Source of the DNA: Aplysia californica
Taxonomy: Eukaryota; Mollusca; Gastropoda; Aplysiida; Aplysiidae
Assembly (NCBI RefSeq): GCF_000002075.1
Contig: NW_004797491.1
Coordinates: forward strand, 792,459 to 856,458
DNA length: 64,000 nt
Direction: 5' to 3'
Shown: positions 49,601 through 53,676 of the stretch, piece after piece
Layout: every line of letters starts with the position of its first letter
Numbering within the stretch: the stretch's first letter is position 1
Program-made: the position numbers and the translations under genes
Notes under the pieces: model-generated
Databases searched by the model: none
Seen by the model: the letters and a program-made list of their open reading frames with translations, nothing else
Told to the model about the DNA's origin: nothing

Positions 49601-52019
49601 CTAAAATAGGACAAATTGGGTACTCTACAAACACTTGTCTAGAACAAAAACTAAGGCACAGAAACTAACCATGCTAACGCAGAATAAATCTCAAGACATT
49701 GAGCTTTTAGTACATCCGTGTAATGGTTTGCTGTGTGGGATGGGGAAGAAGTTATATCGTTTTAAACATTGTCAAAAATGCGAACTTCCCGACCGACACC
49801 GGCAAAGTCGCCTCAGGGCTCATTAATCCCGTGACCGCGAGCCGGGGAGCTCCGGCGGGCTGCTGAGTCACGCGAACTAAAAGTAACAGAATCGGGCGAA
49901 AAGTGACGCCGTGGGCGATGCTAGCTCTGTCTGAATATTTTAAATTTTCAATGAACAGTATTGAACAGTGGTTACTTTGTTTTTGATGGGTGTAGAAGCT
50001 TGAAAGATGTCTTGAAAACGCACATTCACGACTGACGAAGTACTTTTTGAAGTGGCGCTGGGTTGTGAGGGGGAATTATACTAATTTGATGAAAGTGACT
50101 CTGGAATAAGTGCCGTAAATTCCGTTGTGGATGATTAGAAACAGGACTTGGACTCATCTAATAGCGATTCAGATCATGGTGATGGGGTTAGTACTGGAAT
50201 TCGTGCCCGATTTGTAGGTCTAAGATCTAGATCTATAAAATCCAATGGGTCGTCGTGGGCGTGGCAATCAGGGTCAAGTTCGAGGGTGGAGTACACCTCA
50301 AAATCTACATTGTGCAATTTGTGTAATTCATAACCACATACATTTACAAAAACTACATTCAATTTCTAACATAACTGCCAAATTTCCTTAAAACCTTAGA
50401 GTAAATGTAAAAAATATAGCACTTTGAACTATACGCACTGACTTCCGACTCATACGGCGCGGCGGCCCCATGACTGGTACAGAGATAAAAAGAGTTAAGA
50501 GAAACGCCACTATGTCATGTACAAATTTCTAACTTGAGCATTCTCTTTGCCTTGTACCCTTGTCGCTCAGTGCCACTTTGCCCTGAGAAAAACATTAGAC
50601 TTTAGAAGTGCCGAATCCAGGAGTAAAGTAAACATTTGGTTTGACAAGGTGTTGGCAAATTCCTGTTTTTTTTGTGCTGTGTGTGACAGCCAAGATCAGG
50701 GAGAGATTTTTTAAAAAATGGATCATTGTTTGAAACTTGATACAATAGCCCCCTTTTCCGCTCTTAAAAAAAAAAAGTCGACTGGTGATGAGCCGGTAAA
50801 AAAAGCTTTTTTCACCACGTCTTTGTTTGCGTTTCTTTATACTTCCTTTACTACAACCCCTGTCCTTGAAACCCCAGGGTAGAGCACAATCCATGGATAT
50901 ATTAAGAATTTTTTAGCGAGATTGCTAATTTTTTATTTGCTGATTACTAAAACATATACTGATGGTTGGGCAGCTCTGCATTATTTCATTTTATGTTTTC
51001 ATATGGTGGGTGGTTGGCGGGTGCTCTGTTTGCTCTTATTTTCCTATCAAACATCATCCTTATCCTCCTCCTTTTTTGTGTTTGTTACTCTCTTGTAATG
51101 CGTTTAGCCTTCTGCACTTATACGGCCTTATTGTGTTGCAAGTCCTGCAAAACTCTTACTAAAACTTAACCTTTTCACAAGGAACAGTGTCACTGTTTTT
51201 CAGCCATTGTGCACTGTTCAGCTCAAGCTAATGCTTGGTTGGGAACTGTATTGTGTATTTTGTATCTTGTATTGTGCTTAAAGAATCCTCACAGTTTTCA
51301 GGACCAATTGTTGATTATAATTATTGTGTTTATGTATATATTTTAGCAAATCTTGATGCTCTCTCTACAGCTAAAGTAATTGGAAAGAATGGGCGGAACA
51401 TCCAAGACATAGTTGATAAGTCTGGGGTTGTTCGTGTCAAAATTGAAGGCGACAATGAGCATGAGACAGAAAGGGAAGAGGTAACAAAAGACAACATGGT
51501 TTGTTCCCAGTGTGTTGAACTGGTGCGTTCAGTCATTAAATGTTCTAGAATTTTGGTAATTAATAATAACAATAGTTATTTATCTTGAAATGTTTTAGTT
51601 AATAGTTTTAGTTAATTAATGGTGAAACATAGAGCATGTTTTAGGCCCTTGTGTGATTAAGAGAAACTGCTGTAGATTTGGAACATTTTGCTTTTTTTTA
51701 ACCTGTTCAAGAGAACCACCTATCTAATAGAACCATTTTTCTTCACGACAGTGGGTGACCCTCTGGGTCAGTTTTGACTGTTTTAATGTGTCTGTAGATA
51801 GTTGTTAAAACTGTTTCCCAAGAGTTTTTGAATAGATAGTATCAGTATTTTACTTTGTGGTATTTTTGTGAGTACCAACTACAAGAGCACGCAAAACAGT
51901 AAGACAAGGCCTCTTTCTTCTGTCCCATGAAGGGTCAGGTACCATTCATATTTGTTGGAACGATGGAAAGCATCAGCAATGCCAAACTTCTACTTGAGTA
52001 CCACCTGGACCACCTCAAG
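7595..52019 (+). CDS. FMR1: FMR1/FXR family RNA-binding protein, exons 1-11 of a longer gene
   Basis: Gene-level entry. Spliced exons: 7595-7651, 15218-15270, 22412-22508, 35417-35568, 37799-37864, 41719-41812, 42974-43090, 46507-46674, 47280-47358, 51371-51480 and 51933-52019, giving 1080 nt or 360 codons with no stop. Order of domains: tandem Agenet/Tudor (about residues 1-120), KH0 (about 122-200), KH1 (213-280, GTHG at 236-239), KH2 (281-330, GKNG at 299-302), then the post-KH2 block ending in YHLDHLK. FMRP-family proteins bind mRNA and polyribosomes and repress translation, especially in neurons. Residues matching human Ile241 and Ile304 (KH cores) and Gly266 are kept. The vertebrate spacer between KH2 and the GMVPFVFVG block is absent, as in the fly protein. 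Human FMRP is 632 aa, so roughly the last third is missing here. Invertebrates usually carry one gene for FMR1/FXR1/FXR2, so the symbol denotes the family. The start ATG has A at -3 and G at +4. Confidence 0.95.
7851..7890 (+). repeat. Interstitial telomere-like tract
   Basis: Degenerate GGGTTA/GGGTAG units (TAGGGTTAGGG twice) over about 40 bases in intron 1. Metazoan telomere repeats are TTAGGG. Confidence 0.75.
7955..8195. repeat. TAGATC hexamer clusters
   Basis: Runs of the self-complementary hexamer (AGATCTAGATCT and variants with TTCTAGA) at 7962-8002 and 8108-8195. Smaller clusters occur at 7254-7275, 8586-8606, 9378-9394, 11862-11877, 13893-13905, 50220-50236, 54239-54261 and 59640-59690. 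Confidence 0.85.
8236..9700 (+). mobile_element. Palindrome-ended repeat element, unit 1
   Basis: Begins with a perfect 30-bp palindrome at 8244-8273 (half-site ACTATTTCTCCGAAC) and ends with the same motif in opposing context at about 9640-9700 (CCCGAACGTTCGGAGAAA). Unit 2 shares most of its interior, including the stretch starting GGAGCAAATTTTTGGGT (8543), a TAGATC run, a poly-C tract at 9003-9018 and the AT-rich end. No coding capacity. The shared ends suggest a non-autonomous DNA transposon, but no target duplication is obvious. Confidence 0.7.
10205..12202 (+). mobile_element. Palindrome-ended repeat element, unit 2
   Basis: Same orientation and end structure as unit 1, with the 30-bp palindrome at 10211-10240. 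The interior matches unit 1 from 11091 (GGAGCAAATTTTTGGGT) to the end, and a further 45-bp unit of the terminal motif is duplicated at 12100-12200. Bases of about 10375-11090 have no counterpart in unit 1, so they are either an insertion here or a deletion in unit 1. Confidence 0.7.
10375..11090. other. Extra segment within unit 2, CA-rich
   Basis: Absent from unit 1. Contains CA-rich tracts (10975-11088), a 22-bp tandem duplication around 10868-10911 (TTATCTTTGTATACTTTGAA) and an AATAAA at 10922. No gene recognised. Confidence 0.5.
12220..12572 (-). mobile_element. LINE 3' end, same family as the nested LINE at 1408-2514
   Basis: On the minus strand, encodes [20 protein letters not shown] and [15 protein letters not shown], then [10 protein letters not shown], ending in an ATG microsatellite tail seen as (CAT)n at 12219-12233. 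It is 5'-truncated where it joins piggyBac-like DNA at about 12573. Confidence 0.85.
12573..13172 (-). mobile_element. PiggyBac-like element fragment
   Basis: Reverse-complement match over about 600 bases to 48310-48920 in the element at 48200-50494. Shared blocks include the GTCGGCCCAGACAGAGCGGC stretch near 13060 and the ACGGACGTTGTAAC block (here inverted, near 12940). It carries no ORF. Its outer terminus is not the canonical one, so the end is lost or divergent. Confidence 0.8.
13203..13320. repeat. Poly-G run and (GT)n microsatellite
   Basis: G15 at about 13203-13217 and GT dinucleotides at 13254-13308, followed by GC dinucleotides to 13320. Confidence 0.95.
13335..13856. repeat. Tandem duplication of a 260-bp AT-rich unit
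   Basis: Two direct copies, about 13335-13596 and 13597-13856. Each has AAAGCAGACTTTTAAGCATG, an AAGGAAAGGAATTCTGAAT block and ends with TGATTTAAATCAACCCA. Confidence 0.85.
14715..14966 (-). mobile_element. LINE 3'-terminal fragment with a cysteine cluster
   Basis: Minus-strand translation gives [20 protein letters not shown], then [16 protein letters not shown], the C-x2-C...H...C motif found after RNase H at the C-terminus of many I- and Jockey-type LINEs. It abuts a CT microsatellite at 14695-14714. Confidence 0.7.
15218..15270 (+). CDS. FMR1: FMR1 exon 2 (Agenet 1)
   Basis: Acceptor TTCCTCAG and donor AA|GTGAGT. It encodes [17 protein letters not shown], matching human AFVKDVHEDSITVAFEN. 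Length is 53 nt, ending two bases into the codon completed by exon 3 (Asn). The exon is tiny and isolated between introns of about 7.6 and 7.1 kb. The identity is secure because both phase and sequence fit. Confidence 0.92.
15654..16414. mobile_element. Non-autonomous hAT-type transposon (MITE), 761 bp
   Basis: Ends AGGGTTGGGTCGGGC and, in inverse complement, AGAGTTGGGGCGAGC. An exact 8-bp target duplication, CTTAATGT, lies at 15646-15653 and 16415-16422. The interior is built from GC-rich repeats of GAGCGGACGGG and AGTAACGAAC in both orientations. No ORF. The 8-bp duplication and the terminus type fit hAT. It lies in FMR1 intron 2. Confidence 0.85.
16423..17929. other. FMR1 intron 2 spacer
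   Basis: AT-rich intronic DNA with a C22 run at 16781-16802. I see no coding or repeat family signature. Confidence 0.55.
17930..20331 (+). pseudogene. Decayed copy of a multicopy invertebrate gene with a CXC domain
   Basis: I recognise a long (well over 1000 aa), repetitive invertebrate protein family of unknown function. The N-terminal part is at 17935-18600: [25 protein letters not shown] and a block ending [20 protein letters not shown]. The C-terminal part is at 19020-20331: [76 protein letters not shown] and a terminal tesmin/TSO1-like cysteine cluster (CRCK then [20 protein letters not shown]). The central several hundred residues are missing. The coding is also broken by several stops and frame changes, and a SINE sits at 18627-19006. 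The spaced acidic motifs GDADT, DTDLL and GCDTT resemble the metal-binding pattern of PIN/FEN-type nucleases; that is inference. It is probably a mobile or retrocopied gene rather than part of FMR1. Confidence 0.75.
18627..19006 (-). mobile_element. SINE-A inserted in the CXC-family pseudogene
   Basis: Minus-strand SINE of about 380 bp with a 12-bp target duplication CCATTTAGTCTT at 18615-18626 and 19007-19018. The head is the GGCAGTGCCACTGACTG type with the TCTTTAGGCCATTCCCAAAG block. The 3' end carries the family hairpin (CATATGACCTTATCCAGTTG), and its A-rich tail appears as T-rich DNA at 18632-18645. Confidence 0.9.
20332..21278. other. FMR1 intron 2 spacer
   Basis: AT-rich, with a poly-C run at 20830-20840. 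No feature recognised. Confidence 0.55.
21281..22060. mobile_element. Tigger-like MITE, copy 1 (780 bp)
   Basis: Terminal inverted repeats CAGTCAAACCTG ... CAGGTTTGACTG, flanked by TA at 21279-21280 and 22061-22062. Subterminal blocks are rich in GGCCACCTGT and GACGGCCAC. No transposase. The TA target and CAGTnnAACCT-type ends are typical of pogo/Tigger elements. Copy 2 is inverted and copy 3 direct relative to this one. Confidence 0.88.
22412..22508 (+). CDS. FMR1: FMR1 exon 3 (end of Agenet 1 and linker)
   Basis: Acceptor TTTAAAAG and donor GAG|GTAAGT. It encodes [16 protein letters not shown], then a linker ending EDEKVE, matching human WQPDRQIPFHDVRFPP and ESDEVE. Length is 97 nt, and it closes in phase 0. 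The residues WLPDR and RLPP are the conserved Agenet 1 edge. Confidence 0.94.
22511..23545. other. FMR1 intron 3 spacer with low-complexity tracts
   Basis: Contains a CCNCACCATC-rich tract at about 23465-23545 and otherwise no recognised family. A minus-strand open frame at 22831-23271 has no domain signature. Confidence 0.5.
23546..23935 (+). mobile_element. SINE-A copy
   Basis: Head GGGCAGTGCTACTGA, then GTCTTTAGGCCATTCCCAAG, a pyrimidine-rich middle (TATTGTATGTTTGTCACTCT), GAAGCAGACTTTGTGC, and the shared 3' hairpin CATATGACCTTATGCAGTTG with a TAAAA-type tail. No clean target duplication, because the insertion lies in a repetitive tract. Confidence 0.85.
24440..24850 (+). mobile_element. 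LINE fragment: end of ORF1 and start of endonuclease
   Basis: From ATG 24628 the translation has a [17 protein letters not shown] stretch followed by [13 protein letters not shown], the N-terminal signature of an APE-type LINE endonuclease with one internal stop near its start. A proline-rich stretch before it may be the end of ORF1. Truncated after about 70 residues. Confidence 0.65.
25543..26120 (+). mobile_element. Tigger-like MITE, copy 4 (partial), split by a SINE
   Basis: Matches copy 1 from its left end (ATGACCACC, CGGCCACCTGTACACACGGC near 25600) through GTGAGGGAAGCGTG to the CATAACC-TATAAGCC block, then ends. The right third is missing. SINE-B at 25884-26057 was inserted later. Confidence 0.75.
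25884..26057 (-). mobile_element. SINE-B in Tigger-like MITE copy 4
   Basis: A 174-bp minus-strand element with a 12-bp target duplication CGTGTAATCTTT at 25872-25883 and 26058-26069. The head (in its own sense) is GTGGGTGGTTGGTGGGTGCT. The 3' end is the hairpin CATATGACCTTATGCAGTTG with the CTACTGAAAC tail. Confidence 0.92.
26170..26592. repeat. Dispersed repeat R followed by (GA)n microsatellite
   Basis: About 200 bases (26170-26375) match 43163-43370: ACTGATTTTTCC, GTGTCAAAACTAC, GCAGTGCTTCCATTCTTCTT, and CTCCATGCGTTA directly before the GA tract. The microsatellite at 26378-26592 alternates GA, GACAGA and GAGAGT units. Confidence 0.8.
26593..28260. other. FMR1 intron 3 spacer
   Basis: No recognised gene or repeat family. 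A plus-strand open frame at 26830-27102 has no domain signature. Confidence 0.5.
28263..29846 (+). mobile_element. Tc1-type transposon (DD34E), inactive
   Basis: Flanked by TA at 28261-28262 and 29847-29848. Terminal inverted repeats contain AAAGTCAAGGAACA. The transposase remains in pieces: an N-terminal helix-turn-helix ([19 protein letters not shown] at 28628), [20 protein letters not shown] near 29070, the second catalytic Asp in [20 protein letters not shown] near 29320, and the DLNPIENIW-like catalytic Glu 34 residues later near 29420. The C-terminus [17 protein letters not shown] ends at a stop near 29622. Several stops and frame changes. Length of about 1.58 kb is normal for the family. 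Confidence 0.92.
30295..34343 (+). mobile_element. I/Nimb-like LINE, copy D, split by a hAT element
   Basis: Same family and same 5' truncation point as copy A. It runs through [19 protein letters not shown] at 30358, the RT blocks [18 protein letters not shown] near 31320 and the intact catalytic box [10 protein letters not shown] near 32985, the [18 protein letters not shown] block near 33350, and RNase [19 protein letters not shown] near 33850 and [20 protein letters not shown] near 34140. It ends near the AATAATAATTGA tail. Several frame breaks. The hAT insertion occupies 31478-32977. Confidence 0.9.
31478..32977. mobile_element. Non-autonomous hAT transposon, 1500 bp, inside LINE copy D
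   Basis: Ends CAGTGGCGG ... CCGCCACTG, with an exact 8-bp target duplication CAGCTCGT at 31470-31477 and 32978-32985. Removing it restores the contiguous LINE sequence seen in copy A around 2560-2575. The interior has a CT microsatellite at 31590-31641 and no transposase. Part of its interior recurs at 4745-4935. Confidence 0.93.
34525..34578 (+). mobile_element. SINE 3' tail fragment
   Basis: Only the hairpin end (GCGCTCATATTACCTTATGT) and the CTAAAAC tail of the SINE-A/B type remain. Confidence 0.7.
34581..35130 (+). mobile_element. Tigger-like MITE fragment split by SINE-B
   Basis: Right-hand part of the MITE (matches copy 1 from GTTTACCCAGTC at 21695 to CACAGGTTTGAC). The terminal piece continues at 35116-35130 after the SINE. 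Confidence 0.75.
34923..35104 (+). mobile_element. SINE-B in Tigger-like MITE fragment
   Basis: Starts GTGGGTGGTTGGTGGGTGCT and ends in CTTACTAAAACAAA. An 11-bp target duplication ACAGGTTTGAC lies at 34912-34922 and 35105-35115. Confidence 0.92.
35417..35568 (+). CDS. FMR1: FMR1 exon 4 (Agenet 2)
   Basis: Acceptor TTGTCCTCAG and donor GAA|GTATGT. It encodes [19 protein letters not shown], then [14 protein letters not shown] and a stretch ending RMVNL. The human match is [30 protein letters not shown]. This is Agenet/Tudor domain 2, and the conserved W and KGEF motifs are present. Length is 152 nt, and the last two bases form Asn with the T that opens exon 5. It follows a 12.9-kb intron crowded with mobile elements. 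Confidence 0.95.
35788..36694. mobile_element. MITE of the CTAAGATCCC family, copy 1
   Basis: About 0.9 kb and clearly similar to the adjacent copy 2: CTATACAAAAGTCACCCCTA, CGTGTCAAAGATC, TTTGTCAGAGATGGAAAGCT. The right end is CGGATACTACTG followed by TA (36695-36696). The left end is degraded. No ORF with family similarity. Confidence 0.8.
36706..37614. mobile_element. MITE of the CTAAGATCCC family, copy 2
   Basis: Terminal inverted repeats of about 24 bp: CAGTAGTCTCCGCCTAAGAT at the left, matching the inverse complement of GGATCTTAGGCGGAGACTAC at the right. TA flanks at 36704-36705 and 37615-37616. Size 909 bp, no transposase; a Tc1/mariner-superfamily (perhaps pogo-like) MITE. A third, inverted fragment lies at 56762-56862. 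Confidence 0.88.
37799..37864 (+). CDS. FMR1: FMR1 exon 5 (start of KH0)
   Basis: A strong polypyrimidine tract ends TTTTTTCAG; the donor is AAGG|GTAAGA. It encodes [21 protein letters not shown], matching human [22 protein letters not shown]. Length is 66 nt. Intron 4 in front of it is only 2.2 kb and is mostly two MITE copies. Confidence 0.94.
37867..38594. other. FMR1 intron 5 spacer
   Basis: AT-rich with a poly-C/poly-A junction near 38110. No feature recognised. Confidence 0.5.
38595..40416 (-). mobile_element. EN-RT LINE, minus strand, partly deleted
   Basis: From right to left on the minus strand: endonuclease start near 40400-40310; RT blocks CPAFLK-type and the catalytic box [17 protein letters not shown] near 39870; then the C-terminal signature [19 protein letters not shown] and [18 protein letters not shown] near 39080, [20 protein letters not shown] near 38900, and a cysteine-bearing tail ([20 protein letters not shown]) near 38650. 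Deletions and frame breaks throughout. It carries SINE-A at 39246-39652. Confidence 0.8.
39246..39652 (+). mobile_element. SINE-A inserted in the minus-strand LINE
   Basis: About 407 bp, complete. Head ACCCCCCGGGGCTGTGCCAC and the TCTTTAGGCCATTCCC block; 3' hairpin region TGACCTTATGCAGTTGCGTG and CTCTACTAAAA tail. A 9-bp target duplication CTGCAGAGA at 39237-39245 and 39653-39661. Confidence 0.9.
40417..40812 (+). mobile_element. SINE-A copy
   Basis: Complete-looking copy with head AACCCCCGGGGGCGGTGCCA, the TTTAGGCCATTCC block, GCAGACTTTGTGCTGTTGAA, and a tail hairpin CATATGACCTTATGCAGTTG ending CTTACTAAAACTAAAAT. It starts where the LINE endonuclease region stops. Confidence 0.88.
40838..41692. 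mobile_element. Tigger-like MITE, copy 3, ending next to FMR1 exon 6
   Basis: Left end CAATTGAGCCTGCCACGATG, right end TTAGACAGGCTTCACTG, with TA flanks at 40836-40837 and 41693-41694. Same orientation as copy 1, 855 bp. Its right end lies 26 bases upstream of the exon 6 start. Confidence 0.83.
41719..41812 (+). CDS. FMR1: FMR1 exon 6 (KH0)
   Basis: Acceptor GTCTGTCTGCAG and donor GTG|GTAAGA. It encodes [19 protein letters not shown], then [12 protein letters not shown], matching human CAKEAAHKDFKKAVGAFSV and TYDPENYQLVIL. Length is 94 nt, closing in phase 0. Its acceptor region begins only 26 bases after a Tigger-like MITE, so the branch point may lie in transposon sequence. Confidence 0.94.
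41815..42832. other. FMR1 intron 6 spacer
   Basis: AT-rich; nothing recognised. Confidence 0.55.
42833..42928. repeat. (CA)n imperfect microsatellite
   Basis: CA dinucleotides interrupted by CGCA and CTCA units, ending some 45 bases before exon 7. Confidence 0.93.
42974..43090 (+). CDS. FMR1: FMR1 exon 7 (KH0-KH1 linker helices)
   Basis: Acceptor GATATTTCAG and donor CAG|GTCGGT. It encodes [20 protein letters not shown], then a basic stretch [19 protein letters not shown], matching human [21 protein letters not shown] and MRNEEASKQL. Length is 117 nt, phase 0 at both ends, so skipping it would keep the frame. Confidence 0.94.
43163..43392. repeat. Dispersed repeat R, copy 2, with short GA tract
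   Basis: Matches 26170-26375, including TTTTGGGC(C/T)TGTT and the CTCCATGGGTTA end followed directly by GAGAGA. Confidence 0.8.
43450..44247. mobile_element. Tigger-like MITE, copy 2 (798 bp), inverted relative to copy 1
   Basis: Ends CAGTCAAACCTG ... CAGGTTTGACTG with TA flanks at 43448-43449 and 44248-44249. The internal blocks run in the reverse order of copy 1 (for example GGAATGGAAAGTGGCCGTTT near 44180). Confidence 0.88.
44250..46488. other. FMR1 intron 7 spacer
   Basis: AT-rich. The bases around 44800-44850 (TTGAATCAGAGTTCCACTGT followed by ATA) look like a single terminus of another Tigger-like element, but I cannot find its other end. Confidence 0.45.
46507..46674 (+). CDS. FMR1: FMR1 exon 8 (KH1 with GTHG loop)
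   Basis: Acceptor CGTGTCTTTCACAG and donor GAG|GTAAGT. It encodes [20 protein letters not shown], then [19 protein letters not shown] and a block ending CTFKVYGE. This is the heart of KH1: the GxxG loop GTHG and the Ile of ANIQQARK (human Ile241) are intact, as is the Gly of VYGE (human Gly266). Length is 168 nt, phase 0 at both ends. A second acceptor 18 bases upstream (CCAAGCAG, ending at 46488) would add six in-frame residues, ATCLSQ. Confidence 0.96.
46675..47279. other. FMR1 intron 8
   Basis: A short 605-base intron with no recognised element, unlike the TE-loaded long introns. Confidence 0.8.
47280..47358 (+). CDS. FMR1: FMR1 exon 9 (end of KH1, start of KH2)
   Basis: Acceptor TTATTTCAG and donor GTTG|GTATGA. 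It encodes [20 protein letters not shown] then VPRDLV, matching human [25 protein letters not shown]. Length is 79 nt, ending one base into a codon that exon 10 completes. Confidence 0.95.
47359..48195. other. FMR1 intron 9 spacer
   Basis: AT-rich. A short CAGGGCTGTCCATCATTA motif at 48069 recurs as CAGGGCTGCCCATCATTA at 52733, perhaps ends of a decayed repeat. No gene. Confidence 0.5.
48200..50494 (+). mobile_element. PiggyBac-like element, non-autonomous, 2295 bp
   Basis: Flanked by TTAA at 48196-48199 and 50495-50498. Terminal inverted repeat CTCTTTTTATC (11 bp), followed inside the left end by two GGGCTACGAGTATACTC palindrome blocks. Near the right end is a remnant acidic reading frame ([12 protein letters not shown] at 50151) reminiscent of the N-terminus of piggyBac transposases; the catalytic region is absent. 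A 600-bp inverted partial copy lies at 12573-13172. It lies in intron 9 of FMR1. Confidence 0.82.
51006..51166 (+). mobile_element. SINE-B copy
   Basis: Head GTGGGTGGTTGGCGGGTGCT, middle TGTTACTCTCTTGTAATGCG, tail CTCTTACTAAAAC. The hairpin is degraded (TACGGCCTTATTGTGTTGC). It ends about 200 bases before exon 10. Confidence 0.82.
51371..51480 (+). CDS. FMR1: FMR1 exon 10 (KH2 with GKNG loop)
   Basis: Acceptor CTCTCTACAG and donor GAG|GTAACA. It encodes [19 protein letters not shown], then [22 protein letters not shown] and the Ile of IQDIVD (human Ile304) are intact. The residue before KVIGKNG is Ala where human and fly have Gly. An upstream acceptor (TATTTTAG, ending at 51346) would add 24 in-frame bases in front of the KH2 loop. 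Length with the downstream acceptor is 110 nt. Confidence 0.95.
51700..51785 (+). mobile_element. Tigger-like MITE terminal fragment
   Basis: GTGGGTGACCCTCTGGGTCAG then TTTTGACTG resembles the right terminus of the MITE family (GGGTGGCCGTCTGACACAGG). It lies within the 452-base intron 10. Confidence 0.5.
51933..52019 (+). CDS. FMR1: FMR1 exon 11 (post-KH2 block)
   Basis: Acceptor TCCCATGAAG and donor AAG|GTAAAT. It encodes [19 protein letters not shown], then [10 protein letters not shown], close to fly [27 protein letters not shown]. Length is 87 nt, phase 0 at both ends. An alternative acceptor six bases downstream (GGGTCAG, ending at 51938) would drop Gly-Gln. I found no later exon; the next expected block resembles EVEQLR. 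Confidence 0.93.
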
Positions 52020-52021
52020 GT

Positions 52022-52770
52022 AAATCCAAACTCAGATCTCTGATTTAAGCGCTTCAGGTATAGTGGGGTTTCTAAGTTTCCAGGATCTTTTGGTTTTGTG
52101 TCATATTGTTAATGTGTCTCAATCTGATCATATTGGTAATATATGTGTGGCAGCATGGTGGAATCAGGCTCTCGTCAAAATAATCATAGTGAAGAAACCT
52201 GCATTTTTCTGCAGGTTTGTGAATTTTAATCACATTTTTGTTTTTTGGCTCAACACCTTTCATGCCCATTAAAGAACTCATTTCTGTGTGGATTTTTCTT
52301 GAAAATGTTGATTAAAGGCACAAAAAATGTAAATATTCAGTTACCACGGACTCTAAAGCTAAGGAAATAACTAATCTGTGGAGGCCATTTTCTCACTAAT
52401 TTTACCTCTGAAAACATTTGACCCCCACCTCCTTCATTTGCAAATATCTCGACTTGTATTCAAGATAAATGGATACATTTTCATCCAAATAAAGACAACT
52501 GAATAAGCTTTAAGATGATACCAATAACTCTACATGCCCAAAAATTGACGAGAGCCTTATTCCACCGCGCTGCCTCACATATTGTCTCTAGGAAAAAAGT
52601 CATGTTTTAATTACACCTGACGTTAGTTGCATTTGTTATCATTGTCTGGGGGGAAGTCTTAGGCAGTTTTATTTCATTTTACAGATTTTTTCAATGGAGA
52701 CACTGACAATGATGCAAGTGGACCATAGTCAGGGCTGCCCATCATTACGTTTTTGGCAGAATTGTTGTGG
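52022..52770. other. Spacer after FMR1 exon 11
   Basis: AT-rich intronic DNA; I searched for the next FMR family exon (EVEQLR-like) and did not find it. Confidence 0.5.
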
Positions 52771-52775
52771 TTTTG

Positions 52776-53140
52776 TGGCGTCGCTGGCTTAGTGGTTAGG
52801 CTACCGGACTAGCAATTGCAAGGTTGCGGGTTCGGGGGTTTGAGGCGCGGGCCCGACATTTTGTCCCTGGGAAAGGCACTTTACACAAATTTTCCTCACT
52901 TTACCCAGGTTGGAACGGCCGTAGACAGCGAAAGATCTTGTCAGTATGTTAGTATTTTAGCGCCTATAAATGGCCGCTTGCACTGTATGCTTCCCAGGAA
53001 GTTAAGGTTGTTTCAGAATGCTCTTAGGTCTGCTGGAGTAATAGTATAGATTGTGAAGCGCATAGAGCTTGCTGTTGAGCGGGGATTTGCGCTATACAAA
53101 TGCTATCTATTATTATTATCTATTATTATTATCTATTATT
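52776..53140 (+). mobile_element. tRNA-derived SINE
   Basis: The head has a tRNA-like A box (TGGCTTAGTGGTTAGG) and a B-box-like GCGGGTTCG 33 bases on. The body follows, and the 3' end GGATTTGCGCTATACAAATG leads into a (TATTATTATC)n tail. The layout is typical of animal tRNA SINEs. It is not a functional tRNA gene: the T arm is degenerate. Confidence 0.8.
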
Positions 53141-53231
53141 TGTGATTATAAATTTTTTTTAACAACACTATGATCGTAATACCCCTTTATTTATACTCCA
53201 CTACAACTCCCCTGAAAACATTTATAGTCAA

Positions 53232-53405
53232 AGGGGATACTGACTGAAGTTGTCTTTAGGCCATTCCCAAAAGGGGGATATTAACATGTTCTTATGCACA
53301 GTAGAATTGGTCTTTAGGCCATTCCCAAAGGGGGGGGGGGCATTAACATGTTCTTATTCTCAGTAGAATTGTAAATGGGCTGATTCATCAATGTCATGCT
53401 CTTAA
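53232..53405 (+). mobile_element. SINE-A 5' fragment with internal duplication
   Basis: Head CTGACTGAAGTTGTCTTTAG; the block TCTTTAGGCCATTCCCAAA occurs twice (53249 and 53311) because about 62 bases are duplicated. It stops after ATCAATGTCATGCTCTTAA. Confidence 0.82.
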
Positions 53406-53576
53406 GGGAATCCGCGGGTCTCGATCCCTAGAAAATCGGGTATTTGCTTTAAAAAAATGGAACTTCGAGTATTTGGATATTCTTACAGAAAAATATGTGA
53501 AGAATCCGTTTGTGAAGGGCCCAAAACCTAAAGAGACGTGTATATAAAAATGTATTTGAAAGCGGTAGTGGGGGGG

Positions 53577-53676
53577 NNNNNNNNNNNNNNNNNNNNNNNN
53601 NNNNNNNNNNNNNNNNNNNNNNNNNNNNNNNNNNNNNNNNNNNNNNNNNNNNNNNNNNNNNNNNNNNNNNNNNNNN
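53577..53676. other. Assembly gap (100 N)
   Basis: A run of exactly 100 undetermined bases, the usual placeholder length, so the true gap size is unknown. It could hide an FMR1 exon. Confidence 0.99.

Noticed and set aside
52776-52850. Functional tRNA gene
   Set aside because: A-box and B-box-like motifs are present, but the T arm is degenerate and the sequence continues into a SINE body and tail.
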